Shown here: positions 26,713 through 33,981 of the stretch, in pieces | How the letters are laid out: each line of letters opens with the position of its first letter | Position numbering within the stretch: position 1 is the first letter of the stretch | DNA from: Acidimicrobiia bacterium | GTDB taxonomy: Bacteria; Actinomycetota; Acidimicrobiia; IMCC26256; PALSA-555 | Assembly (NCBI GenBank): GCA_040881685.1 | Contig: JBBECS010000016.1 | Location: 62,001 to 126,000 of the forward strand | Direction: 5' to 3' | DNA: 64,000 bases | Notes under the pieces: generated by a model | The model's input: only the letters and a program-made list of their open reading frames with translations | Told to the model about the DNA's origin: nothing | The model's database searches: none | Program-made: the position numbers and the translations under genes

Positions 26713-26957
26713 CGTGCCAACCGGAGGCGCAACCCAATTGCAAGTGCGATGCACTCTGCGTCCAGGGTCTCGCGAAGACGCGCCGTCCGTCTATCTGGTG
26801 ATCTGCAGTGCCGTTGAGCGTCCCTGGTTCAGCGCCGCGTCCACCGCGCAATGCTCCGTCGCAGCGTGTGACGCGGAGTGACGCGGAGTTCATTGGCAAA
26901 CCACTATCGGGCACAAAGGTTCACCGACCCGGAAACGTGCTCTGACTAGGAGAAACT
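26713..26957. other. Intergenic; right-end arm of the chrA unit
   Basis: No gene supported. From about 26866 it repeats the segment left of att copy 1 (GCGTGTGACGCGGAG, duplicated here, then ATTGGCAAACC), which I read as the right-end arm of the unit. Confidence 0.5.
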
Positions 26958-27254
26958 TGGAGGCGGCGGCGGGAATCGAACCCGCGTCCAGGGTTTTGCA
27001 GGCGGAATGCCACTGTCCAGGCTGTGGCATTGAGTTGCGTTCTGGCTGATCAGCTCGCTATGGGTGTCCACGCAGTATGCCTCAGCGCGCCTGAATGTCG
27101 GCGTGTTCGTTGGCAAACCATTGGCAAAGATTCGGGCCCCGCGCCGGGTGGCTCCTGGTTCGCTGGTCTTGAGGTGGTGGCGGAGTGCTTCACGGATCAC
27201 TTCCGATACCGGCACCCCTTCGTCCTCGGCTCGGCGAACGAGAAGCTCCTTCAT
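26946..27254 (-). CDS. Possible ribbon-helix-helix protein reading into the att site
   Basis: The first 45 or so residues (MKELLVRRAEDEGVPVSEVI, then REALRHHLK) look like a ribbon-helix-helix DNA-binding or antitoxin-like segment. The remainder is a translation of the arm and att core and is probably not a natural tail. Upstream in the same frame a further 25 codons are open and encode a CxxC pair (RCIACGR) and EGWTHLAPHECTTE but contain no start codon, so the gene may have lost its start. Likely a decayed gene at the unit boundary. Confidence 0.35.
   Translation of the reverse strand: MKELLVRRAEDEGVPVSEVIREALRHHLKTSEPGATRRGARIFANGLPTNTPTFRRAEAYCVDTHSELISQNATQCHSLDSGIPPAKPWTRVRFPPPPPSFS
26958..27001 (-). 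repeat. att copy 2: tRNA-Cys 3' fragment
   Basis: Identical over 44 bp to the 3' half of the tRNA-Cys gene, from the encoded CCA to the anticodon loop. Followed by the conserved arm at 27002-27128 with GTTGGCAAACC and ATTGGCAA. Confidence 0.9.
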
Positions 27255-27656
27255 CTCGGTGGTGCACTCGTGGGGAGCAAGGTGCGTCCAGCCTTCAAGC
27301 GGGTCGGCTGCCGTCGCGGTGCGGCCGCAGGCTATGCATCGGATTCGAGTAGATGGACAAGAGGATGGGCAGGATCACAACCCTGAACATCGCCACCGGC
27401 GGCGAGGTACGTTGAGAGCGGCTGGGGAGGCCGTTGTCTCGACGCGTGGCTTCAACTTCAGACGTTGACCGCGCTCGTACCTGACGATGCTCGAGTCGAC
27501 GACGCGGCACTCGCGGAACGACTAGGACTCGCCGACATCGTGTACGGCACCACTGCACGGGGTGCTCCCACAACCTGATCACGAAGACTCTGCGCCAACG
27601 GCGCGGTGGGCACGTGAGGCCGCCGCGGCTGCCGAGTACTTCGCAAGGGGCGACGA
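27255..27656. other. Gap with gene remnants
   Basis: Contains the open upstream extension of the ribbon-helix-helix frame (minus strand, to about 27370). On the plus strand a start-less open segment ends DDAALAERLGLADIVYGTT near 27575. Both look like coding debris; no complete gene is supported. Confidence 0.35.
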
Positions 27657-28082
27657 ATGACCCGGGTCCCATCCAGGCTCCGGACACTGTGCGTCGTGGT
27701 GTTGGCGACGGGAGCAGTCTTGACCATGCCCACGCCCACGAGCGCGGGTGAGCAACCCTCCGCGCACGCCTTCGACCCGCTCGAGCTGCCAGGCGTGGAG
27801 AAGATGAAGGCCACGGCGCGCGCCGGTGATCGACCCCGCTTCACATGGGCCGCCGTCGATGACGCGACTGAGTACACGCTGGTGGTGCAGAACCTCCGCG
27901 GCCGTCCGTATTGGGCGTGGCGCGGCGTCGAGACCACGGTCTTCCTCGGCGGCGTCGACGAGCCGTCCGACGATGCGGTCGGCCCGGTGATCACCAAGGC
28001 GGCACAGTGGCAAGTGATCGCTTACGCCGCGGACGGGAGCATCGTGGGCGCCTCACTATGGCGGGTCGTTCGACCACGCTGA
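27657..28082 (+). CDS. Secreted small protein, unknown
   Basis: 141 residues with a signal peptide (MTRVPSRLRTLCVVVLATGA, cleavage near TSAGEQ). The mature part RPRFTWAAVDDATEYTLVVQN suggests a fibronectin type III-like beta-sandwich domain, which is inference from pattern only. ATG 27657. Cargo of the unit between att copies 2 and 3. Confidence 0.6.
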   Translation: MTRVPSRLRTLCVVVLATGAVLTMPTPTSAGEQPSAHAFDPLELPGVEKMKATARAGDRPRFTWAAVDDATEYTLVVQNLRGRPYWAWRGVETTVFLGGVDEPSDDAVGPVITKAAQWQVIAYAADGSIVGASLWRVVRPR

Positions 28083-28110
28083 GCCCTGGCACCGCGCCGG
28101 TGAATGGGCA

Positions 28111-28644
28111 TCAGCTGATCACTGCGTGTACGCGACCCTTGACCCGTTGGAGGTCGTCGCGGTAGTCGATCGAAAAGCACACTTCGTCGTCACTGAATTC
28201 GAGCACGCGTGCCTTCGCTCGCGCACCGGCTGTCGTTGCGTGTGCGCCGCCGCCGGAGTCCACGGTCACAGTGATGACGTCCCGGGGGGTCTTGAGCCGC
28301 TTGCCGGGTGCGAGATCGCCGGTCTCGGGACGCAAGAAGATGGTCACGACGGCCTCGCCTTGCGGCGCCGCGATCGTCGAGCCGAGGTCATCGGGATCGA
28401 GCGCATACGTCGCGAGGTACGCCGTGGTGTTGCGCGCGGTCCCGAAGTCGAAGGCCAAGCCCCGCTTCACCTCATCGCCACGGAGGCCCACACCTGGCTG
28501 GCCGGTGGCCGAATCCTCGCTGCGCGTGATCGAACCAGCAAATGGCTTCGCCGGGCACCCGTTCGTACCCGCGGTTGCGGATGACGACTCAAGAACCAGA
28601 GTGCTCGCCACGACGAGCACGACAGACACGATCCGCAACCGCAC
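28111..28644 (-). CDS. Secreted protein, unknown
   Basis: 177 residues with a signal peptide (MRLRIVSVVLVVASTLVLES, cleavage near SATAGTN). The mature protein is beta-rich in appearance, with no motif I recognise; a Cys pair (NGCPAK and EVCFSI) could form a disulfide. Convergent with the secreted gene at 27657. Confidence 0.6.
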   Translation of the reverse strand: MRLRIVSVVLVVASTLVLESSSATAGTNGCPAKPFAGSITRSEDSATGQPGVGLRGDEVKRGLAFDFGTARNTTAYLATYALDPDDLGSTIAAPQGEAVVTIFLRPETGDLAPGKRLKTPRDVITVTVDSGGGAHATTAGARAKARVLEFSDDEVCFSIDYRDDLQRVKGRVHAVIS

Positions 28645-28682
28645 GACGAAGACCCTAACGACCCCCGGCGTACGCTGCGGGC

Positions 28683-29144
28683 ATGGTCGAGCTTCTCACT
28701 CGCTCCCGATCCACTCGTTGGTCGGGCGCGGCGGCGTTCGTCCCAACCGTTGTGCGGGTCGGTGCCGGGGGGTTCTTCGTGGCCACCGGTGCTGGGAAGT
28801 TCCTCGATTACTCGCACGAGGTCGACGAGTTCCGCCGTTTCGAGGTTCCGCTTCCGGACATCGCTGTACCCCTCGTCGGGATCCTTGAGATCGTCGGTGG
28901 CGCGCTGCTGATTGTTGGTTTCGCCACGCGGTTTGCCGCGGGCACCCTCGCGCTGAACATGGTCGGTGCCCTGCTGACCGCCGGTCGCGTCGTCGGGGGA
29001 GACTTCCATCTCATCTACGCGCCCACGCTGCTCGTACTCATGCTCGTGCTGGTCTGGGTTGGTCCGGGTCGCTCTTCGGTTGACAACCACCTCCACCGGG
29101 CGCACGCCAGGTTGCCAAAGTCGGGCGACGCCCGCACGGACTGA
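28683..29144 (+). CDS. DoxX family membrane protein
   Basis: 153 residues with four membrane spans and the DoxX-type features VVRVGAGGFFVATGAGKFLDY and PLVGILEIVGGALLIVGFATRFAAG. DoxX-like proteins occur in respiratory or stress-related membrane complexes; the role here is unknown. ATG 28683, divergent from the secreted gene at 28111-28644. Confidence 0.8.
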   Translation: MVELLTRSRSTRWSGAAAFVPTVVRVGAGGFFVATGAGKFLDYSHEVDEFRRFEVPLPDIAVPLVGILEIVGGALLIVGFATRFAAGTLALNMVGALLTAGRVVGGDFHLIYAPTLLVLMLVLVWVGPGRSSVDNHLHRAHARLPKSGDARTD

Positions 29145-29665
29145 ACGACCGTCAGGTCAGCACCGGACCGCCGGTGGACCCGCTGATCAGGGTCCGCCAG
29201 GGGTTCAGAGTTCACGGCGGGGAGTTGTCGCGATCGTCTTGGCGCATCGCGGTTGCGATTTCTTCAGCTCCCCCGAAGCGCAGACGCGGCGGCTGCCCCC
29301 ATGGCTCAAGCCTCCGTCGGCGCACACGCGCGTGTGTGCGCGGCAGCGTAAGGAGGCATGCCGCGTGCATCGAGTTACGAACCCTCTCTCAACGAGAGCG
29401 GCCAGCGCTCTGCCTTGATCAAGCAGCGCTACTTGCACGGCGCCCGGGCTCGCGACTCAATGGCGCTGCAAGTCCTCGCCAGGGTCTTCAAAACTCTGGA
29501 CGTTCGTCCACGTGGCGCTATTCCGTTCTATGTAGTGCGCTCACGTGCCCCGTTGTCGTCGCTTCGGTCGGGGTGCCGCGCCGTTTGCCAACGGAATCGT
29601 TGGCAACTCGATGGCAAGAGCGAGCGGCCGCGCACTCGAAAGAGCGCGTTGACCAGCACAAACGT
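29145..29665. other. Gap with one Shine-Dalgarno-led open frame; right-end arm
   Basis: An ATG at 29358 has an excellent AAGGAGG site, and its frame (MPRASSYEPSLNESGQRSAL onward) stays open through the next att site. It does not resemble a known family and may be a truncated gene. Near 29582-29622 lie GTTTGCCAACGG, GTTGGCAA and ATGGCAA, an arm like those at other unit ends. Confidence 0.4.
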
Positions 29666-29709
29666 TGGAGGCGGCGGCGGGAATCGAACCCGCGTCCAGG
29701 GTTTTGCAG
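29666..29709 (-). repeat. att copy 3: tRNA-Cys 3' fragment
   Basis: 44 bp identical to the 3' half of the tRNA-Cys gene, followed by the conserved arm at 29710-29835 ending GTTGGCAAACC and ATTGGCAA. Preceded by GACCAGCACAAACGT, also seen in altered form at the other copies. Confidence 0.9.
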
Positions 29710-29866
29710 GCGGACTCCCAATGTCCAGGGTGTGGCGCGGAGTTGCGTTCTGGCTGATCAGCTCACTGTTGTCGTCTGCCCAGTATGCCTCAGCGCGCCT
29801 GAGGATCGGCGTGATCGTTGGCAAACCATTGGCAAGACGCGCGCACCTACGCCGGGCGGAAGTCGG

Positions 29867-30283
29867 TCATGCGACCACCGTGAGGCGGCCGCGGAGACCG
29901 AGACCGCGCAGCGACTTCCATCTCCGGTCGGTGGTCAGCAGGTGGTCGGCGTCGAGCTCGACTGCAGTTGCGATCACGAGCGCGTCAGGCAAGCGCAAAC
30001 TCGGGTGGCGTGCGCGGAGGGTGGCCGCGCGACGGGCGATGTCGCGCGTGGCGTCGGCAACCACAACCGGCAACGCGTCGAGGGCAGCGTCAAGGCGGGC
30101 GACCACCGCCTCCCCTTGAGCGGCAGGGCGCACCAGAATCTCCGCATACGCCGACGCGGGGACCACGAACTCGTCGCCGCGGTCGCGGGCGGCACCCAGG
30201 GCTCGGGCCGCGGCACCATGGCGGGCGTCGCTCGCGTCGAGCCCTGCGATCACGACGCCCGCGTCGAAGACACTCAAGCCCAT
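29867..30283 (-). CDS. vapC: PIN-domain toxin (VapC-like)
   Basis: 138 residues with the PIN fold: VFDAGVVIAGLD (first Asp), SAYAEILV (Glu), LRLPDALVIATAV (Asp) and a final LTTDRRW (Asp). The four acidic positions expected of this RNase family are present. The start overlaps the upstream antitoxin gene by 10 bp. It ends only about 30 bp from the att arm, at the edge of the unit. VapBC pairs often stabilise mobile DNA. Confidence 0.85.
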   Translation of the reverse strand: MGLSVFDAGVVIAGLDASDARHGAAARALGAARDRGDEFVVPASAYAEILVRPAAQGEAVVARLDAALDALPVVVADATRDIARRAATLRARHPSLRLPDALVIATAVELDADHLLTTDRRWKSLRGLGLRGRLTVVA

Positions 30284-30525
30284 TCTTCGCGCAATGCGTC
30301 GAGGTCGAAATCGTCGTACGCGCCGGTGAACAAGCCGAGGAACTCGTCGAGCGGCTCGGCTTCGCGCTCGAGCAGAACTCGGCCGGCGCCTTCAGCGCGA
30401 GCCCGGAGACGATCACCGGGCCGAAGCCCCGCGGCCTGCATAGCGTCAACCGGGATCGTCACCTGATGCTTGGCACTGATACCGGTAGTTCCCCGCCGAC
30501 GCTGTTTCCTTACTATTTTTGTCAT
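30274..30525 (-). CDS. vapB: AbrB/VapB-like antitoxin
   Basis: 83 residues. The N-terminal swapped-hairpin AbrB domain is visible in TTGISAKHQVTIPVDAMQAA, then GLRPGDRLRARAEG; the acidic C-terminal tail (DDFDLDALREEWA) would bind the PIN toxin. ATG 30525 lies about 8 nt after TATTCT, a possible -10 element, so the transcript may be leaderless. Directly upstream of vapC with an overlap. Confidence 0.82.
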   Translation of the reverse strand: MTKIVRKQRRRGTTGISAKHQVTIPVDAMQAAGLRPGDRLRARAEGAGRVLLEREAEPLDEFLGLFTGAYDDFDLDALREEWA

Positions 30526-30545
30526 AAGTAAAGAATACCACCCGA
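30510..30545 (-). promoter_or_regulatory. AT-rich vapBC promoter with inverted repeat
   Basis: A short AT-rich patch unlike the surrounding DNA. TTACT (30510-30514) and AGTAA (30527-30531) form an inverted repeat across the antitoxin start, and TATTCT on the minus strand (about 30533-30538) looks like a -10 element. Autoregulation by the antitoxin-toxin complex would fit. Confidence 0.4.
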
Positions 30546-30581
30546 GCACGGTGCTGCTTCGTGCCGTCAAGGCACCGCGCG

Positions 30582-30626
30582 ATGCTCGACAAGCTCAAGC
30601 CTCGCCTCAAGCGCGCGCCCAAGTAG
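30582..30626 (+). pseudogene. 3' remnant of a gene like 22869-23624
   Basis: 45 bp encoding MLDKLKPRLKRAPK and a stop, almost identical in DNA and protein to the last 14 codons of the secreted-protein gene ending at 23624 (ILDKLKPRLKRAPK). Similarity stops abruptly on both sides. It is the footprint of a lost paralogue or of a recombination end point. Confidence 0.7.
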
Positions 30627-30683
30627 ACAACGCAGCTCAGTACCGGTCGAAAGACCTACGACCGCCAGCTCGGCGGTTTGGGA

Positions 30684-31199
30684 CTACTCGTTCAGGGCCG
30701 TCATGAGCGCGTCGACGGCTTCGGTCCATTGTGCTTCGGGTGCCTCCAACACGACGAGGGCTGGCGTTTCTCCCGGCGGATTCACAATCACATAGCGGCG
30801 CACGAGACGCTCCCCTTGCACCGTTACCGACAACGTGATCACGGTGCCCGTGAGGCTTTCTCTGGATCCAAGCGTCACATCGGTCGGGCCGTCGACGAGC
30901 TCGGGATCCGAACCTCCGGCGTTCTTGAATCGCTTCACCAGCGGCTTCAAGCCCAGCTTGGTGCTCGGAACTCCGACGACTTGCGCGCGCGGGCCCGACG
31001 GAATGGCAGCGCTGAGATCGGCCTCGACTTCCGCGATGACGGTGCCGTCTGCGCTCGCGAACCAACCATCTGGCGCTACGAGCGTGACCGGCAAGGGCCC
31101 GGCGGACTGCGCGCGCGACGCGGCCATCGCAGCCACACCCGCGCCGACACCGAGCGCCAGCACGACGAGCGCCATGAGGACGCGGTTCGCGTTTCTCAT
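30684..31199 (-). CDS. Secreted or membrane-anchored protein, unknown
   Basis: 171 residues with an N-terminal hydrophobic segment (ANRVLMALVVLALGVGAGVA) that is a signal peptide or anchor. The rest (VTLVAPDGWFASADGTVIAE, LTGTVITLSVTVQGERLVRR) resembles small lipoprotein-like beta folds of the PsbP/LpqN sort, which is only a guess. Overlaps the upstream gene by ATGA, so they form an operon. Confidence 0.6.
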   Translation of the reverse strand: MRNANRVLMALVVLALGVGAGVAAMAASRAQSAGPLPVTLVAPDGWFASADGTVIAEVEADLSAAIPSGPRAQVVGVPSTKLGLKPLVKRFKNAGGSDPELVDGPTDVTLGSRESLTGTVITLSVTVQGERLVRRYVIVNPPGETPALVVLEAPEAQWTEAVDALMTALNE

Positions 31200-32128
31200 G
31201 GCGTTGGCGCGCTCGCGACGGCGTCTCTCAGCGCTACGACGCGGATGAGGGTCCTCAGGGCGTCAGCCGCTTTGGCGTCGCCCGGCGGCTTCAGCGCCGC
31301 ACCGGCGACCAGCGCGAACGCGGGCCCATCGACCAGGCTGCGCACGCCAGGGAATACAGGTTGACCCTTTGCATCGATTGCGGATAGCACCTCCGCAACA
31401 ACCACGGCCTTCGCAATGCTCTTGCGCACGGCGACGGGTGCGTCCGGAAATGCACGCTCGAGCGAGCGAAGGGTCTTGTCGAGATTCTTGCTGAGCGCGT
31501 CAGCCGACAGCGTGCCGGTCACTCCAAGCGCCCCGTTCCTGATCTCCACGGCGCACTCATTGCCAGGGAACGCGGTCGACAGCAGGAAGTCGAGATCGTC
31601 GTAGATTGCGGCCTCCTGCTTCGTGGCCTCCTGATCTCCTGCGCGCACGAATGAGCACGGCGGTTCCTCGCAAGGACCGCTCTGACACGTCAGTGTGAAG
31701 GGGTAGGCGCCGGTCGGAGTGACGAGCTCACCTTTGAGGACGGCGAGGGTGCGCCGGCTGAACGCGAAGGACGCCGTCCCGTCGACGATCGTCGGCGGAC
31801 CTCCCTCGACCTGGTTCGGCTCCTGGATGTGGACGGTGCCGTCGAGCGTGGACCCGTCGAAGGTGGCCGTCACGATCCCGACGAGCTTCGAGTGGGTTGC
31901 GGTCCCGTGGTATTCGCCCGTGTACCCACCCTGGCCGTCGCCGGTGAAGGTCCAAGGAGTGCCGTCCTGCGCGGTCCAGCCCCCGGAAAGGTCCTCGGTC
32001 CGCTTGGCCTGTGCGCCAGCAGTGCCACTGAGCCCCGGAGCGACAAGGGCCATCACAAGTGCCGCCACCACGGCGGCGCAGCGCCAGGTCGTGTTGCGAG
32101 GTCCCACGGTGAGCCTGCCCCCTGTCAT
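31196..32128 (-). CDS. Secreted protein, unknown
   Basis: 310 residues with a signal peptide (cleavage near GTAGAQAKRTED). N-terminal half is beta-rich with GGWTAQDGTPWTFTGDGQGG and two close cysteine pairs (TCQSGPCEEPPCSF); C-terminal half is helical (LSKNLDKTLRSLERAFPD). No family recognised. Coupled by a 4-base overlap to the next gene; the two may act together outside the cell. Confidence 0.6.
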   Translation of the reverse strand: MTGGRLTVGPRNTTWRCAAVVAALVMALVAPGLSGTAGAQAKRTEDLSGGWTAQDGTPWTFTGDGQGGYTGEYHGTATHSKLVGIVTATFDGSTLDGTVHIQEPNQVEGGPPTIVDGTASFAFSRRTLAVLKGELVTPTGAYPFTLTCQSGPCEEPPCSFVRAGDQEATKQEAAIYDDLDFLLSTAFPGNECAVEIRNGALGVTGTLSADALSKNLDKTLRSLERAFPDAPVAVRKSIAKAVVVAEVLSAIDAKGQPVFPGVRSLVDGPAFALVAGAALKPPGDAKAADALRTLIRVVALRDAVASAPTP

Positions 32129-32224
32129 CTCCGGTGAGGACTATTGCGCCTACAAGCTCGACGCGCCAGATCCGTTGACGAGCGCGAAGCGATCCACCGA
32201 GTACGCCCGTCTTAGATTGAGTTG

Positions 32225-32667
32225 ATGCCGCTGACCGTCGAGTCGACCTTGCGGGCCAACCGCTCAGAGGTTTGGGCGGCCGTCTCGACCATCCGTGGCG
32301 TCAACTGCGAAACGCACCGTTCGTCCGCATGACCGACCCCACGGATGGTGCGCCCTTCGGCACCGAGCCGTGGCGGGGCGCCGCACCGGTGCTCTGGCAG
32401 CTCCTCTTCGGGATCATCCCCGTCGACCGCCAGGGAGTCGAGCTGGTCGCCTTCCCTGACGGACGTGGCTTCCGTGAGTCCTCGTCCAGCTGGTGGCACC
32501 GTGTCTGGCGACACGAGCGCACCCTGCTGGACGGTCCCGATGGGTGAATCGTGCGCGACGTCGTGGAGATTGAGAACCGGCTCGGACTGCTCGCTCCGAT
32601 CGAGCGGCGGGCGGTGGACGCGACGTTCCGCCGTAGACATCGGCGGTTGCGTCACCGATTCGGCTGA
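32225..32667 (+). pseudogene. Broken SRPBCC-family gene
   Basis: Starts MPLTVESTLRANRSEVWAAV, a typical SRPBCC/polyketide-cyclase-like N-terminus. The frame is lost near 32312, where one base appears missing, and continues in the next frame as PFVRMTDPTDGAPFGTEPW and WWHRVWRHERTL. An in-frame TGA at 32545-32547 then interrupts it, and it resumes IVRDVVEIENRLGLLAPIER to the TGA at 32667. Reassembled, it would be about 147 residues, the normal size. Two independent lesions argue for genuine decay, not one sequencing error. Confidence 0.75.
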
Positions 32668-32686
32668 GCCGCTACGCACAAACAAC

Positions 32687-32730
32687 TGGAGGCGGCGGCG
32701 GGAATCGAACCCGCGTCCAGGGTTTTGCAG
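32687..32730 (-). repeat. att copy 4: tRNA-Cys 3' fragment
   Basis: 44 bp identical to the 3' half of the tRNA-Cys gene. The 13 bp to its left (CACAAACAACTGG region) equal those left of the intact tRNA. Its right arm (32731-32862) differs from the other three and ends with TTGATTCGCAA and TTGATTCGCAAG. Confidence 0.9.
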
Positions 32731-32835
32731 CGGCTCTAAGGCTGTCCGTCGAGTATCGCTGAGTCGCGTTACCGCTGCTCAGGTGCACTCTCTGTCCGTC
32801 TGATGCTGCCACGTGTCGGCGCGTATCGCCACGTT

Positions 32836-32863
32836 TGATTCGCAAATTGATTCGCAAGCGGCC
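32836..32863. repeat. Arm-type repeats TTCGCAA, left end of integrase unit
   Basis: Two direct repeats of GATTCGCAA in tandem. The same doublet occurs at about 35170-35193 between the integrase start and the tRNA. The two ends of this unit therefore share a repeat not found in the other units, as expected for binding sites of its own integrase. Confidence 0.6.
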
Positions 32864-32888
32864 TCCCGAAACCAGGCAATGTGTAGAC

Positions 32889-33296
32889 GTGCCGACAGTG
32901 ATCCATGGCGACGACGTGATGCCTCTTCTGCTCGTGGCTTGCCCGTCATTCACCGATGTTTGGAAGCAGATCGAATCCGAGAACGGGCCTGATTCGCCTG
33001 GTGAATCACGGCTTCACTACGTCGACGCCATTGAGTTCGCGGCGCATTTGGTTGGGCAGCTTCGTGCAGGAAACCGCACCGAGGTCAGCGCAGCGTTCGT
33101 GGTCATCGAACGGCTTCACCTAGAGGGCGATGCTTACGTGCGAGAACTCGCGACAATCGGCTATCTCGAGGGTCTCCTCGACCTCGACGACCCGGATCGA
33201 TTCAAGGAGTACCTCGGTCCCGAGAGCCAGAGGTGGTGGAGAGGACTTATCGCGTTCTGGTCCGGAAAGATCCCCACCGTCCAGGCAATCGACTGA
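32889..33296 (+). CDS. Small acidic protein resembling DUF7674
   Basis: 135 residues. The core MPLLLVACPSFTDVWKQIES, then YVDAIEFAAHLVGQL and FVVIERLHLEGDAYVRELAT and IGYLEGLLD resembles DUF7674, a family often seen in immunity-like or defence contexts; recognition is from memory and moderate. The frame opens at 32835, but that start lies in the att arm. GTG 32889 is preferred; ATG 32919 is also possible. Confidence 0.55.
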   Translation: MPTVIHGDDVMPLLLVACPSFTDVWKQIESENGPDSPGESRLHYVDAIEFAAHLVGQLRAGNRTEVSAAFVVIERLHLEGDAYVRELATIGYLEGLLDLDDPDRFKEYLGPESQRWWRGLIAFWSGKIPTVQAID

Positions 33297-33385
33297 GTGG
33301 AAACGGCCTCTTCTCGCGTTCGTCTGCACAGGTACTGGCACGAATATGGGGTGGCCCGATTACGGTTTCCGCCGTGCCACGAGAG

Positions 33386-33781
33386 ATGCCAACCGCGTTC
33401 GGGAAGCTCATGCTTCGTAAGCCGGTCCTCACCGCGGCGATCGCGTTCATCATGATTGCGATCATCGTCACAGGTTCAACGCGGGGCGACGACGATCTCG
33501 GCTCATGGGTCGGTTTCGTCGCGGCAGCCTTCATGCTGTACGGCGCAGCCCTGTCATGGTTCTTCCCGAAGATCGTCCATCGTTCGCCGGCAGATGTCAT
33601 CGAGGTAACGATGGCGAGCGCGATCAGCGCGGCGGGCATCGGTTTGGTTGCCTGGATCCTCGGGCAATCGGAGGGATTCCTTTTTGGCGGTGCCATCGAG
33701 AGCGCGGTATTGGTTGTCTACGTGCTCGTTCGTGCAACACGCGCAGACGCTGCCTCTGCAGTGAACCCATCGGAACCCTGA
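33386..33781 (+). CDS. Small membrane protein, unknown
   Basis: 131 residues with four short hydrophobic segments (PVLTAAIAFIMIAIIVTG, WVGFVAAAFMLYGAALSWFF, MASAISAAGIGLVAWILG, AIESAVLVVYVLVRAT). ATG 33386 has GAGAG nearby; the longer open frame overlaps the previous gene. No family recognised. Cargo of the integrase unit. Confidence 0.55.
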   Translation: MPTAFGKLMLRKPVLTAAIAFIMIAIIVTGSTRGDDDLGSWVGFVAAAFMLYGAALSWFFPKIVHRSPADVIEVTMASAISAAGIGLVAWILGQSEGFLFGGAIESAVLVVYVLVRATRADAASAVNPSEP

Positions 33782-33854
33782 CAGGCAGGACGAGCCAACC
33801 TTCCTCCTGCGCGCTCAGCAGCCACTTCGCCACGATCGAGTTGCATACACAATT

Positions 33855-33883
33855 GCAAGTTCCGCCCTCCGGGCGGAACTTGC
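33855..33883. other. Perfect 13-bp hairpin between cargo and integrase
   Basis: GCAAGTTCCGCCC and its exact reverse complement flank a 3-base loop TCC. It lies between the convergent membrane-protein and integrase genes, so it could be a bidirectional terminator, but no T-run follows on either side. A recombination-directionality or DNA-folding site is another option. Confidence 0.45.
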
Positions 33884-33981
33884 GTGGACGATGTGGTCGC
33901 GAAGGGGTCGACCACACGATGTTTTGCTCATCGTGAATTCCCTGCTGCCGCGCTTTGTGGCGCGCTCCCCTCATCGCGACC

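Noticed and set aside
29174-30466. Open frame of 430 codons across att copy 3
   Set aside because: Mixes att translation with the antisense of vapBC; repeated peptides at each att site come from translating the repeat, not from a protein family.
23941-32730. Four tRNA-like segments resembling tRNA-Cys
   Set aside because: Each contains only the 3' half, from the anticodon loop to CCA; there is no D-arm or 5' acceptor strand, so they are attachment-site copies and not tRNA genes.
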